Below are positions 16,513-26,090 of a DNA stretch of 29,603 nt, in pieces. Origin of the DNA: Pelomonas sp041914785 (lineage in GTDB: Bacteria > Pseudomonadota > Gammaproteobacteria > Burkholderiales > Burkholderiaceae_C); the NCBI GenBank assembly GCA_041914785.1, contig JAYSCT010000056.1:1-29603 (forward strand), written 5' to 3'. Made by a program: the position numbers and the translations under genes. Each line of letters starts with the position of its first letter. Within the stretch, counting starts at the first letter, position 1. A model generated the notes under the pieces. It did no database searches and was not told the origin of the DNA. It saw nothing but the letters and a program-made list of their open reading frames with translations.

Positions 16513-17868
16513 TTATTCGTTCAGGAACCGGCCGTACCAGAGGCCGGAGTCCTTCAGAATGCGGCGCTGGGTGGGGTAGTCCACATAGGCCAGGCCGAAG
16601 CGGCGCAGGTAGCCCTCGGCCCACTCGAAGTTGTCCAGCAGGCTCCAGGCGAAGTAGCCCTTCACCGGCACGCCGGCGTCCACGGCCTGCTTCAGCGCGG
16701 CCAGGTGGCGCTGCAGATAGGACAGCCGCTCCTTGTCGTGCACGCGGCCTTCGGGCGTCAGCTGGTCCTCGAAGGTGGAGCCGTTCTCGGTCAGCTGGAT
16801 GACGGCGGGGTTGTAGTCGCGCTGCACGCGGGTCAGCAGGTCGACCAGGCCTTGCGGCGACACCTCCCAGCCGAAGCCGGTGCGCTCGACGCCGTGCTTC
16901 TCGACGAGGCTGGCGCGCATCGGGCCACCCGTCTTCGGATCGGGGTCGTCCTTCACCATCTCGGGGAAGTAGTAGTTCACGCCGAGGAAGTCGGTGGGCG
17001 TGGCGATGGCCTCCAGGTCGCCGGGCAGCACGGTCGGGGCGGCATCGCCGACGAGCGCCAGCGTGTCCGCCGGATAGCCGCGGCCGAACAGCGGGTCCAG
17101 GAACCAGCGGTTGCGCAGGCCGTCATGGCGCTGCAGCGCGGCGGCGTCCGCGGCGCTGTCGCTGGCGGCGGTGATGGGATGCAGGCTCAGCGTGATGCCG
17201 ATGTCGGCGCCGGCCACGTTCCTGCGGATGACGGGAATCGCCAGGCCGTGCGACAGCAGCACGTGGTGGCTGGCCTGCAGCGCATCGGCCAGGCTGGTGC
17301 CGCCGGGCGCATGCACGTTCTCCCAGTAGCCCATCATGCAGGAGCACCACGGCTCGTTGTGCGTGATCCAGTGCTTGACGCGGTCGCCCAGGCGGCGGGT
17401 GACGATGTCGGTGTAGTCGACGAACGCGGCCACGGTGTCGCGCGACAGCCAGCCGCCCTGGGCCTGCAGCGCCTGCGGCAGGTCCCAGTGGTACAGCGTG
17501 CACCAGGGGTCCAGGCCGCGCTCCAGCATCGCGTCGACGAGGCGGTCGTAGAACGCCAGGCCGGCCTCGTTCACGGCGCCACGGCCCGTGGGCAGGATGC
17601 GCGGCCACGCGATGGAGAAGCGGTAGGCGTTGACGCCCATGGCCTTGGCCATGTCCAGGTCTTGCGGGTAGCGGTGGTAGTGGTCGCAGGCGACGAGGCC
17701 ATTGGCGCCGTCACGGATGCGGCCGGGCTCCTTGCAGAAACGGTCCCAGATCGATTCGCCCTTGCCGTCTTCCTCGCCGGCGCCTTCGATCTGGAAGGAG
17801 GAGGTGGACACGCCCCAGCGGAAGTCGGCGGGGAAGTCTTGGCGGGTCGGGGCGGTGTTGGAGCTCAT
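16513..17868 (-). CDS. GH1 beta-glucosidase
   Basis: Retaining beta-glucosidase hydrolysing cellobiose-like or other beta-glucosides. The 451-residue protein is of normal length for GH1 and has acid/base Glu172 in WITHNEPW and nucleophile Glu361 in QLTENGS. The N-terminal FRWGVSTSSFQIEGA signature and the C-terminal WSLLDNFEWAEGY sugar-binding block are also present. It has no signal peptide, so it acts in the cytoplasm on imported sugars, which suits its place between the TonB-dependent receptor and the ABC importer genes. A hairpin lies on each side of it (17884-17905 upstream, 16471-16500 downstream). The start at 17868 (MSSNTAPTRQ) precedes the conserved N-terminus by only a few residues. 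Confidence 0.95.
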   Translation of the reverse strand: MSSNTAPTRQDFPADFRWGVSTSSFQIEGAGEEDGKGESIWDRFCKEPGRIRDGANGLVACDHYHRYPQDLDMAKAMGVNAYRFSIAWPRILPTGRGAVNEAGLAFYDRLVDAMLERGLDPWCTLYHWDLPQALQAQGGWLSRDTVAAFVDYTDIVTRRLGDRVKHWITHNEPWCSCMMGYWENVHAPGGTSLADALQASHHVLLSHGLAIPVIRRNVAGADIGITLSLHPITAASDSAADAAALQRHDGLRNRWFLDPLFGRGYPADTLALVGDAAPTVLPGDLEAIATPTDFLGVNYYFPEMVKDDPDPKTGGPMRASLVEKHGVERTGFGWEVSPQGLVDLLTRVQRDYNPAVIQLTENGSTFEDQLTPEGRVHDKERLSYLQRHLAALKQAVDAGVPVKGYFAWSLLDNFEWAEGYLRRFGLAYVDYPTQRRILKDSGLWYGRFLNE

Positions 17869-17883
17869 GGGTCGGATGTGGGG

Positions 17884-17905
17884 GCGCCGGCAGTGACGCC
17901 GGCGC
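17884..17905 (-). other. Strong hairpin between the TonB receptor and GH1 genes
   Basis: GCGCCGGC (17884-17891) and GCCGGCGC (17898-17905) form a perfect 8-bp stem with a six-base loop in the 61-base gap. No T-run follows on the minus strand, so it more probably blocks 3' exonuclease decay of the receptor message, or tunes read-through, than terminates. Confidence 0.4.
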
Positions 17906-17929
17906 GGTTTCAGGAACAGGCAAATCAGA

Positions 17930-20653
17930 TCAGAACTTGTACGTGCCGCCCAGCAGCAATTGCCGGCCGTAGCGCGTGTAGCGCTCCGGCAGCGTGGAGT
18001 TCGGGTCGCTGGCGCCGGACGAGATGCCCACCCGCGTGCGGTACGGGCGGTCGCGCAGGTTGTTGACCTGTGCGGTCAGCGACAGGCCCTTGAAGGCGCC
18101 GGTCTCGAACGCGTAGCCGATCTGCGCGTCGATGATGGTCTCGCCCGAGATCATGCTGGGCACGTTCTCGCCGAAGGTGCCGCGCACCGTCGTGACGAAC
18201 GGCGAGCGGTGGCGGCTGCCGATGCGGGCGGAAATGCCGTCTCGCTCGTAGTACAGCGTGAAGTTGGTCGACACGCCCGACAGGCCGTCCAGCGGCTTGT
18301 TCGGGTTGTTCTCCTCGTGCATGGAGCTGCGCGTGTTGGAGTAGCTCACGCTCACGCCGATGCCGTCCAGCGCGGGGCTGAACAGGCCGCCGTCGATGGA
18401 GCCGCTGAACTCCGTGCCGGCGATCATGCCGCCCTGGCCGTTGGCAGGGCGGTTCAACGTGCCGATGTTGCTGGTCGGCGGGTTGGGCGTCGGGTTGGGG
18501 AAGCCGGTGAAGTCGAAATCGACGCCCTGGCCGTAGACCGAGCTCTTCACGTTCTTGTGGAAGGCGGCGGCGGCCACGTAGCTGCGCTTGCTGAAGTAGT
18601 GCTCGACCGACAGGTCCACCGCATCGGCGCGCCACGGCTCCAGCGCCGGATTGCCGGCGTTGCCGGACCACAGGAAGGGCGCCGTGCCGCTGAGGCTGTA
18701 CGACATGCCGGCGCGCATGTCCTCCATGTTGGGCCGCGCCAGCACCTTGGCCGCCGCGAAGCGGGCCACGGTCTTGTCGGTCAGGTCGGCGGACAGGTTG
18801 AGGCTGGGCAGCACGTCGGTGTAGCGGGCGCTGCCGCTGATCGGGTCACCCTTCTTCGTGACCGGGTTCCACAACTGCCCATCGCTGGACTGCTGCGCAT
18901 GCACCACGCGCAGGCCCAGCGTGCCGCGCACCGGCACCACCCACTCGACGTCGAAGCCCAGCTTGGCGTGTGCGGCGGTGACCTTCTCGTGCACGGCCCA
19001 GATGCGGCCCGGCGCCTGGTCTTCCGACGCCGGCACGGCGTCGTACAGGCCCAGCGCACTGGGCACATCGAAGTTCACCATGCGGATGGGACTGCCGGCG
19101 AAGCTCAGGTCGGTCGGCGTGCGCAGCAGGCCGGCGGGGATGGCGACCGGCGCTCGGTTGTTCTTGAGGTTGTAGTAGACCTCCTGGCGATTCATGTTCT
19201 TGTCGCGCTCGGAGTAGTCCACGCCCGCTTCGAAGCTGTTGAAGAAGCCCTCGAACGCGCGGCCCGCCGTGAACTTCAGCGCCTTCATCTGGTCGCCCAC
19301 CTTGGGGAACTGGCTGCGGCCATCGCGGCCCCAGTTCGGCGGGTCGGCCAGCACCACCTTGCTGCCGTCGCCGTAGTCGAACGCCGGGTGGAAGGTGGAG
19401 ATGCCGTCGCCGGTGGCGATGTTGACGGAGCCCAGGCTGACGCGCGTGGGCGCGCCGGCGGCCAGCTCGGCGTTCTGCTCGTCGCGCTTGGCCTTGGACC
19501 AGCTCAGGTCGGCCGCCAGCTTCCAGTCGGCCAGCGTCAGTTCGTTGTTCCATCCGATCGCCCGGACGTCGTCCTTGCGCTTGTTGAAGCTCGTCAGCGC
19601 GACCGGGTTCACGTTGATGACGGTGCCGCTCGTGACGAGCTTGTCGCCGTTGACCAACGTCGTCTGCGCACCGCTCCAGCTGGCGCCGGCCCAGACGGAC
19701 ATGTCCGCCATCACCGTGCGGCGCGACTCGGTCTGGTTGAACCTGGAGTAGTAGAAATCCAGCGTGCTGTGGAAGCCGTTGCCGGGCTTGTACTCCAGCA
19801 CGCCCATCAGGCCGTCGCGCTTCTGGCGCGACGACGCCACGCCCAGCTCGAAGCCCTGCAGCGCCACCGAGTCATCCGGCGTGCCCGGCAGCGGCGAGCC
19901 CCACACCTTGGTGTTGGCCCACCACCAGCTCTTGTAGTGCTGCTCCTGGTTGGGCGAATCGAGGTGGGCAAAGCCCACGGCCGCGCCCCAGGTGCGGTCG
20001 GCCGACTGCGTCACGTAGGACGCGCTCAGGCGGTTGCCGTTGCCCGAGATCTCGGGGTTCAGCGCGCCGTTGGAATTGCGCTCCAGGCGCGCCCCCACGA
20101 CGGCCTGCGTCTTGCCGAAGTCCAGCGGCCGCAGCGTCTTCATGTTGACGGTGCCGGACAGGCCCTGCGCCGACAGGCTGGCGTCGGGCGTCTTGTAGAC
20201 CGTGGCGGCGTTGATCAGCTCCGACGGGAACTGGTCGTACTCCACCGAGCGGTTGTCGCCGGTGGAGACGATCTCGCGGCCGTTCAGCAGCGTGACGCCA
20301 TAGCGCGGCGCCATGCCGCGGATGCTGATGACCGACGAGCGGCCGTTGACGCGCTGCGAGGTCAGGCCCGGCAGGCGCGAGATGGCGTCGGCGATGGACA
20401 CGTCGGGCAGCTTGCCGATGTCTTCGGCCGAGATGGCCTCGACGATGGCGTCGGCGTTGCGCTTGGTGCTGATCGACGATTCGAGGCTGGCGCGGAAGCC
20501 CGTCACGGTGACGGTCTCCAGCTTCTGCTCGGCCGGGGCCGGCGCGGTCTGCGCGAAGGCCGAGGTGGCGCACAGGCCCACACACAGGGCCGCAATGGGG
20601 GTGAGGCGCAGGCGCTGTTGCGGCGCCTGTGAAGGCAGGGCGGGGCGGGGCAT
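17930..20653 (-). CDS. TonB-dependent receptor, Caulobacter/Xanthomonas carbohydrate type
   Basis: Outer-membrane active transporter. The 907-residue precursor has a signal peptide (cleavage after AFAQ, about residue 34) and a TonB-box-like LETVTVTGF just after it. A plug domain follows (IGKLPDVSIADAISRLPGL, then SVISIRGMAPRYG). The large beta-barrel ends in LLLGGTYKF with the C-terminal Phe used for barrel assembly. The style matches the TonB-dependent receptors of Caulobacter and Xanthomonas that import oligosaccharides without a SusD lipoprotein; some are named after iroN, but the surrounding glycosidase and sugar transporter genes argue for a glycan. The ATG at 20653 is chosen over 20680 and 20803 because of a well-placed AGGAGA. 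The operator at 20711-20726 is about 60 bases upstream. Confidence 0.92.
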   Translation of the reverse strand: MPRPALPSQAPQQRLRLTPIAALCVGLCATSAFAQTAPAPAEQKLETVTVTGFRASLESSISTKRNADAIVEAISAEDIGKLPDVSIADAISRLPGLTSQRVNGRSSVISIRGMAPRYGVTLLNGREIVSTGDNRSVEYDQFPSELINAATVYKTPDASLSAQGLSGTVNMKTLRPLDFGKTQAVVGARLERNSNGALNPEISGNGNRLSASYVTQSADRTWGAAVGFAHLDSPNQEQHYKSWWWANTKVWGSPLPGTPDDSVALQGFELGVASSRQKRDGLMGVLEYKPGNGFHSTLDFYYSRFNQTESRRTVMADMSVWAGASWSGAQTTLVNGDKLVTSGTVINVNPVALTSFNKRKDDVRAIGWNNELTLADWKLAADLSWSKAKRDEQNAELAAGAPTRVSLGSVNIATGDGISTFHPAFDYGDGSKVVLADPPNWGRDGRSQFPKVGDQMKALKFTAGRAFEGFFNSFEAGVDYSERDKNMNRQEVYYNLKNNRAPVAIPAGLLRTPTDLSFAGSPIRMVNFDVPSALGLYDAVPASEDQAPGRIWAVHEKVTAAHAKLGFDVEWVVPVRGTLGLRVVHAQQSSDGQLWNPVTKKGDPISGSARYTDVLPSLNLSADLTDKTVARFAAAKVLARPNMEDMRAGMSYSLSGTAPFLWSGNAGNPALEPWRADAVDLSVEHYFSKRSYVAAAAFHKNVKSSVYGQGVDFDFTGFPNPTPNPPTSNIGTLNRPANGQGGMIAGTEFSGSIDGGLFSPALDGIGVSVSYSNTRSSMHEENNPNKPLDGLSGVSTNFTLYYERDGISARIGSRHRSPFVTTVRGTFGENVPSMISGETIIDAQIGYAFETGAFKGLSLTAQVNNLRDRPYRTRVGISSGASDPNSTLPERYTRYGRQLLLGGTYKF

Positions 20654-20661
20654 GGGGGTTG

Positions 20662-20667
20662 TCTCCT
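20662..20667 (-). promoter_or_regulatory. Ribosome binding site deciding the TonB receptor start
   Basis: AGGAGA on the minus strand, eight bases before the ATG at 20653. The two upstream in-frame ATGs (20680, 20803) have no comparable site, and 20803 lies beyond the operator palindrome. Confidence 0.6.
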
Positions 20668-20710
20668 GGGTCTGGTTCATCTTGTTCGCCGGTCCGGATA
20701 TCGGTTCAAA

Positions 20711-20726
20711 TTGGAACCGGTTCCAA
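20711..20726. promoter_or_regulatory. LacI-family operator palindrome
   Basis: TTGGAACCGGTTCCAA is a perfect 16-bp palindrome with the central CpG step typical of LacI-family operators. A further half-site (GGTTC, 20703-20707) lies beside it. It sits between the divergent TonB receptor and GH3 genes and is the obvious target of the LacI-type regulator encoded 2.2 kb away. Binding is inferred. Confidence 0.7.
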
Positions 20727-20733
20727 ACGCGGC

Positions 20734-20748
20734 GCAAATCTAATTTGC
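20734..20748. promoter_or_regulatory. Second palindrome in the divergent control region
   Basis: GCAAAT, three bases, ATTTGC: a perfect inverted repeat eight bases from the LacI-type operator. It differs in sequence from the operator, so it may bind another protein or be part of the receptor promoter. Confidence 0.35.
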
Positions 20749-20783
20749 CCGCACCCGCCCTGTCAACCGGCCTCGCCCAGGGG

Positions 20784-20813
20784 TTGACGTTTTTTTGCTT
20801 CACCCACTACTGT
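20784..20813 (+). promoter_or_regulatory. Candidate sigma-70 promoter of the GH3 gene
   Basis: TTGACG (20784-20789) and TACTGT (20808-20813) are separated by 18 bases, with the GH3 ATG 23 bases further on. An inverted repeat GTCAACC (20762-20768)/GGTTGAC (20782-20788) overlaps the -35 box. The operator palindrome is about 60 bases upstream of the -35. Confidence 0.45.
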
Positions 20814-20836
20814 CGCGCGCCCAACCGCCCAAGCCC

Positions 20837-22771
<1,935 letters not shown>

Positions 22772-22794
22772 TTCAATCCGCCCCGTACACGGCG

Positions 22795-22912
22795 CCCCTC
22801 GTCCAAGGTGTACCTTGGCCGGTCCCCCGAGGGGACGGCGATGCTTGCGGCATCAAGCCGCAAGCACATCGCCAGGACGGGCCGGCTCGGGAGCGGCCCA
22901 GCGCTCGGCCCG
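22795..22912 (+). repeat. Dispersed structured repeat, short copy D
   Basis: Follows the GH3 stop by 23 bases and reads in the same direction. H1 is CCAAGG (22803-22808), loop TGTA, CCTTGG (22813-22818). H2 is GTCCCC (22822-22827) with GGGGAC (22831-22836). H3 runs from GGCGATGCTTGCGGC (22837-22851) to GCCGCAAG and ATCGCC at 22873. H4 is CGGGCCG (22878-22884) with CGGCCCG (22906-22912). This copy is the closest match to the element inside the kinase gene. Confidence 0.9.
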
Positions 22913-22942
22913 TGGGGTGAAACTGAAGTTCGCGGGGAGTGA

Positions 22943-23965
22943 ATGGCAACGATCAAGGATGTGGCGAGGCTGGCGGGCGTGGGCGTGGGCACCGCGTCGC
23001 GCGTCATCAGCGGAAACGGTTCCGTCGCGCCGGCCACGGCCGAGCGCGTGCGCAAGGTCATCGCGCAGCTGAAGTTCCGGCCGTCGCACACCGCACGCTC
23101 GCTCGGCGCCGGCACGTCCAAGCTGATCGGCGTCTACATCCCATTCCTGCGCGGCACCTACTACACGCCCATCCTGCGCGTCATCGACACGGTGCTGCGC
23201 ACGCAGGGCCTGCACATGGTGGTGGCGTTCGGCGAGGGCATCGAGGACGAGCGCGTCGAGACCAACGACGGCATGCGCTTCCTGCTGGACCGCGACTGCG
23301 ACGGCCTCATCGTGCTGTCCAACGCGCTGCAGGACGAGGACCTGAAGGCGCTGGGCCCCGCGGCCCGCCATGTGGTGGTGCTGAACCGTCACTTCGACCG
23401 CATCAAGGAGCAGTGCTTCACGGCCGACCACGTGCAGGGCGGCGTGCAGGCGGCCCGCGCGCTGCTGCAGCACAAGCACAAGGACATCGCCGTTGTCTCC
23501 GGCCCGACGACGTCGCCCGACAACGTCGCCCGCCTGGCCGGCTTCATGGGCGAGCTGGCGCAGCGCGGCCATGACGTGTCCAAGGTGCTGACCGTGCCAG
23601 GCGACTTCTCCAACCAGGCCGGCTGGGACGCTGCCGAGGTGCTGCTCAAGCTCAAGAAGCTGCCCACCGCCGTGTTCTGCGCCAACGACGAGATGGCCAT
23701 CGGCCTGCTGGCGCACTTCCAGGAGCGCGGCGTGTCGGTGCCGCACCAGGTGTCGGTGCTGGGCTATGACGACTCGCCCAGCGCCGCGTTCGCCGCGCCG
23801 CGCCTCACGTCGGTGCACATCCCCAGCCACGACGTCACGCTGGCGGGCCTGAACTGGCTGCTGAACCGCTGCTACGAGCTGGACCTGCCCGTGTCGCGTC
23901 AGTTCGACATCGCCGTGACGTGGCGCGCGTCAGTCGCTGCCCCCCGCCCAGGCTCGCGCCGCTGA
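22943..23965 (+). CDS. LacI-family transcriptional regulator
   Basis: Probable local repressor of the glucan-use genes. The 340-residue protein has an N-terminal helix-turn-helix (TIKDVARLAGVGVGTASRVISG, given here as TIKDVARLAG then VGVGTASRVISG; residues 3-24), a hinge helix (about 48-58) and a periplasmic-binding-protein-like effector domain (about 60-330). Effector-domain landmarks are GLIVLSN, FCANDEMAIGLL and VSVLGYDDSP. The ATG follows GGGGAGTGA closely. The natural C-terminus of the family would fall near the RASVAAP segment; the last few residues (RPGSRR) and the TGA stop at 23963-23965 are encoded by repeat copy E, which has invaded the end of the gene. The expected operator is TTGGAACCGGTTCCAA at 20711; an effector sugar is not predictable. 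Confidence 0.93.
   Translation: MATIKDVARLAGVGVGTASRVISGNGSVAPATAERVRKVIAQLKFRPSHTARSLGAGTSKLIGVYIPFLRGTYYTPILRVIDTVLRTQGLHMVVAFGEGIEDERVETNDGMRFLLDRDCDGLIVLSNALQDEDLKALGPAARHVVVLNRHFDRIKEQCFTADHVQGGVQAARALLQHKHKDIAVVSGPTTSPDNVARLAGFMGELAQRGHDVSKVLTVPGDFSNQAGWDAAEVLLKLKKLPTAVFCANDEMAIGLLAHFQERGVSVPHQVSVLGYDDSPSAAFAAPRLTSVHIPSHDVTLAGLNWLLNRCYELDLPVSRQFDIAVTWRASVAAPRPGSRR
23012..23023. promoter_or_regulatory. Operator-like site inside the lacI-type gene
   Basis: GGAAACGGTTCC differs at one position from the central 12 bases of the operator at 20711-20726 and lies in the codons for the conserved SGNGSV segment. It could be an internal autoregulatory site, or simply codon use in a conserved motif. 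Confidence 0.2.
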
Positions 23966-24152
23966 ACGCGGGCGCGCCTGGTCGGTCTTGCAGACCGCGC
24001 CGCGGCTGGTGCCGCAGCTCTTCGGCAGGCACGGCCAGTCCACTGGACTGGCCGTGTCCGGCCTCAGCCCCCGAGGGGGCGGCGATGCGTGCGGCATGGA
24101 GCCGAACGCACATTGCCCGCGGGTCGGCTTGGGGCGGCCCGGCGCTCGGCCT
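23940..24152 (+). repeat. Dispersed structured repeat, long copy E, overlapping the lacI end
   Basis: Long form with the conserved CCGCTGAACGCGGGC block at its start; the TGA in that block is the stop codon of the upstream gene. The central hairpin is changed but perfectly paired: CACGGCCAGTCCA (24030-24042) with TGGACTGGCCGTG (24044-24056). H3 is GGCGATGCGTGCGGC with a partner arm that carries one mismatch (near 24080-24118). The H4 left arm is degraded and the end runs into the separate hairpin at 24148-24181. Confidence 0.88.
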
Positions 24153-24181
24153 CTGCTTTTCGCGGCATCGAAGCAGAGGCC
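24148..24181 (+). other. 11-bp hairpin in the trpS leader
   Basis: GGCCTCTGCTT (24148-24158) pairs perfectly with AAGCAGAGGCC (24171-24181) around a 12-base loop, ending 36 bases before the trpS ATG. The T-rich patch CTTTTT follows at about 24196-24201, so it could end transcription from the lacI side or act on trpS translation. It abuts repeat copy E, whose H4 it seems to replace. Confidence 0.45.
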
Positions 24182-24217
24182 ACAATCCGGGCTGATCTTT
24201 TTCGGCCTGGCCTCTCC

Positions 24218-25504
24218 ATGTCCTACCGCGTCCTGACCGGCATCACCACCACCGGCACCCTGCACCTCGGCAACTACGTCGGCGCCATCCGCCCGGCCAT
24301 CGCCGCCAGCCGCGCGGCGGGCGTGGAGAGCTTCTTCTTCATGGCCGACTTCCACGCGCTGATCAAGTGCGACGACCCGGACCGCCTCGCCCACTCCAGC
24401 CGCGCCATCGCCGCCACCTGGCTGGCCGCCGGGCTGGACACCGACCGCGTCACCTTCTACCGCCAGAGCGACATCCCCGAGATCCCCGAGCTGACCTGGC
24501 TGCTGACCTGCGTCACGGCCAAGGGCCAGATGAACCGCGCCCATGCCTACAAGGCGGCCGTGGACGCGGCGGTGGCGGCCGGCGAGGAGCCCGACGCCAA
24601 CGTCAGCATGGGCCTGTTCAGCTACCCGGTGCTGATGGCCGCCGACATCCTGATGTTCAACGCGCACAAGGTGCCAGTGGGCAAGGACCAGATCCAGCAC
24701 ATCGAGATGGCCCGCGACGTGGCCCAGCGCTTCAACCACCTGTTCGGCCGCGGCCAGGCGCTGTTCACGCTGCCGGAGGCGGTGACCGATGCCGAGATGG
24801 AGCTGCTGCCCGGGCTGGACGGCCGCAAGATGAGCAAGAGCTATGACAACGTCATCCCGCTCTTCGAGGGCGGGCCCAAGGCGCTGCAGGACGCGGTGGC
24901 CCGCATCGTCACCGACAGCAGGCTGCCCGGCGAACCCAAGGACCCCGAGGGCCAGGCGCTCGTCACGATCTACGACGCCTTTGCCACACCGGACGAGCGC
25001 GCCGCCTTCCGCGCCGCGCTGCGCGCCGGCCTGGGCTGGGGCGAGGCCAAGCAGCAGCTGGTGGCGCAGATCGAGGCGCAGATCGGCCCCATGCGCGCCC
25101 GCTACGCCGAGCTGATGGCTCACCCCGAGCAGCTGGAGGCCACGCTGCAGGCCGGCGCCGCCAAGGCCCGCGCCATCGCCGTGCCGTTCCTGAAGACGCT
25201 GCGCGAAGCCGTGGGCCTGCGCCCCTACACGAAGACGGCCACCACCGCCGTGGCCAAGGCTGAGAAGGCCGCGCTGCCGGTCTTCAAGCAGTACCGCGAG
25301 GCGGACGGCAAGTTCTACTTCAAGCTGCTGTCGGCCGGCGGCGAGCTGCTGCTGCAGAGCCACGCGTTCGACCAGGGCCGCGAGGCCGGCCAGTGGGTCG
25401 CACGGCTGAAGAAGGACGGCTGGGTGGCCGATGCGCCGGTGCAGCGCGAAGCCAGCGAGGCCGACGTGGCCGCGGCGCTGGCCGCGTTCCAGGACGACCA
25501 CTGA
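24218..25504 (+). CDS. trpS: Tryptophanyl-tRNA synthetase with C-terminal extension
   Basis: Charges tRNA-Trp. The 428-residue class I synthetase has the HIGH-type motif in TGTLHLGNY (near 11-19) and the KMSKS motif in GRKMSKSYDN (near 205-214). Landmarks between them include FFFMADFHAL and ANVSMGLFSYPVLMAADIL. It is longer than the usual 330-residue enzyme. After about residue 325 a linker leads to about 75 extra residues in which GKFYFKLLSAGGELLLQS resembles the small DUF1508 (YegP) fold. The function of that tail is unknown, but betaproteobacterial TrpS proteins of this length exist to my knowledge. The start at 24218 gives MSYRVLTGITTTG; the longer frame to 24089 reads through the repeat. 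No clear Shine-Dalgarno sequence is seen. Confidence 0.94.
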   Translation: MSYRVLTGITTTGTLHLGNYVGAIRPAIAASRAAGVESFFFMADFHALIKCDDPDRLAHSSRAIAATWLAAGLDTDRVTFYRQSDIPEIPELTWLLTCVTAKGQMNRAHAYKAAVDAAVAAGEEPDANVSMGLFSYPVLMAADILMFNAHKVPVGKDQIQHIEMARDVAQRFNHLFGRGQALFTLPEAVTDAEMELLPGLDGRKMSKSYDNVIPLFEGGPKALQDAVARIVTDSRLPGEPKDPEGQALVTIYDAFATPDERAAFRAALRAGLGWGEAKQQLVAQIEAQIGPMRARYAELMAHPEQLEATLQAGAAKARAIAVPFLKTLREAVGLRPYTKTATTAVAKAEKAALPVFKQYREADGKFYFKLLSAGGELLLQSHAFDQGREAGQWVARLKKDGWVADAPVQREASEADVAAALAAFQDDH

Positions 25505-25505
25505 C

Positions 25506-26090
25506 GTGGTCACCTCGCCCGCGATCACCGAGCTGCTGGCCGGCACCGCGCGCGGGGACGCCGCGGCGCTGCAGCAGCTCTACGCGGTGCTGTACCCCGA
25601 GATCAAGCGCGTCGCCCGCGTGCGGCTCGCGCACAGCGGCCACGCGGCGGGGCTGAACACGACGGCGCTGGTGCACGAGGGCTTCCTGCGCATGGCCGAC
25701 CAGCAGGGTCTGCAGGGCGACACGCGCGGCCAGTTCTTCGCCTACGTGGGCCGCGTGCTGCGCTCGGTCGTCATCGACCACCTGCGCACCGAGGGCCGCG
25801 ACAAGCGCGGTGGCGACGCCGTCATGGTGACGCTGTCCGCCGCCGGCGACGTGGCCGCCGTGCAGAGCCAGGCGGTGGACCTGATCGGTCTGGACCAGGC
25901 GCTGGAACGCATGCGCGAGCTGGACCCGGGCCTGTACGAACTCATCGAGATGATCGGCTTCGCGGGCCTGACCATCGCCGAGGTGGCGACGCTGCGCAAC
26001 CTCTCCACGCGCAGCATCAACCGCGAGCTGCTGAAGGCGCGCGCGCTGCTGCAGGAGTTGCTGGGCGACCCGCCCAACACCGTGTACTGA
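25506..26090 (+). CDS. ECF-type sigma factor paired with a Ser/Thr kinase
   Basis: A 194-residue RNA polymerase sigma factor of the ECF type (the group often labelled TIGR02999/Sig-70_X6, near ECF43). Region 2 spans about 5-95 (QFFAYVGRVLRSVVIDHLR at 76-94) and region 4 about 130-190 (GLTIAEVATLRNLSTRSINREL). The usual acidic DAED motif of region 2.2 is replaced: the aligned residues are N51-T52-T53-A54 in LNTTALVHEGFLR. The GTG start at 25506 lies one base after the trpS stop; I see no ATG at a sensible place. The stop overlaps the kinase ATG by one base. No anti-sigma factor gene is present, so control probably goes through the kinase. Confidence 0.88.
   Translation: MVTSPAITELLAGTARGDAAALQQLYAVLYPEIKRVARVRLAHSGHAAGLNTTALVHEGFLRMADQQGLQGDTRGQFFAYVGRVLRSVVIDHLRTEGRDKRGGDAVMVTLSAAGDVAAVQSQAVDLIGLDQALERMRELDPGLYELIEMIGFAGLTIAEVATLRNLSTRSINRELLKARALLQELLGDPPNTVY

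Noticed and set aside
17930..20653. TonB receptor as a siderophore (IroN-like) receptor
   Set aside because: No siderophore or iron genes lie nearby; flanking genes are all glycosidases, a sugar importer and a LacI-type regulator.
24148..24217. T-box or trp attenuator ahead of trpS
   Set aside because: There is no T-box sequence (no conserved AGGGUGGNACCGCG-type block) and no leader peptide with Trp codons; T-boxes are not expected in this group. Only a simple hairpin is supported.
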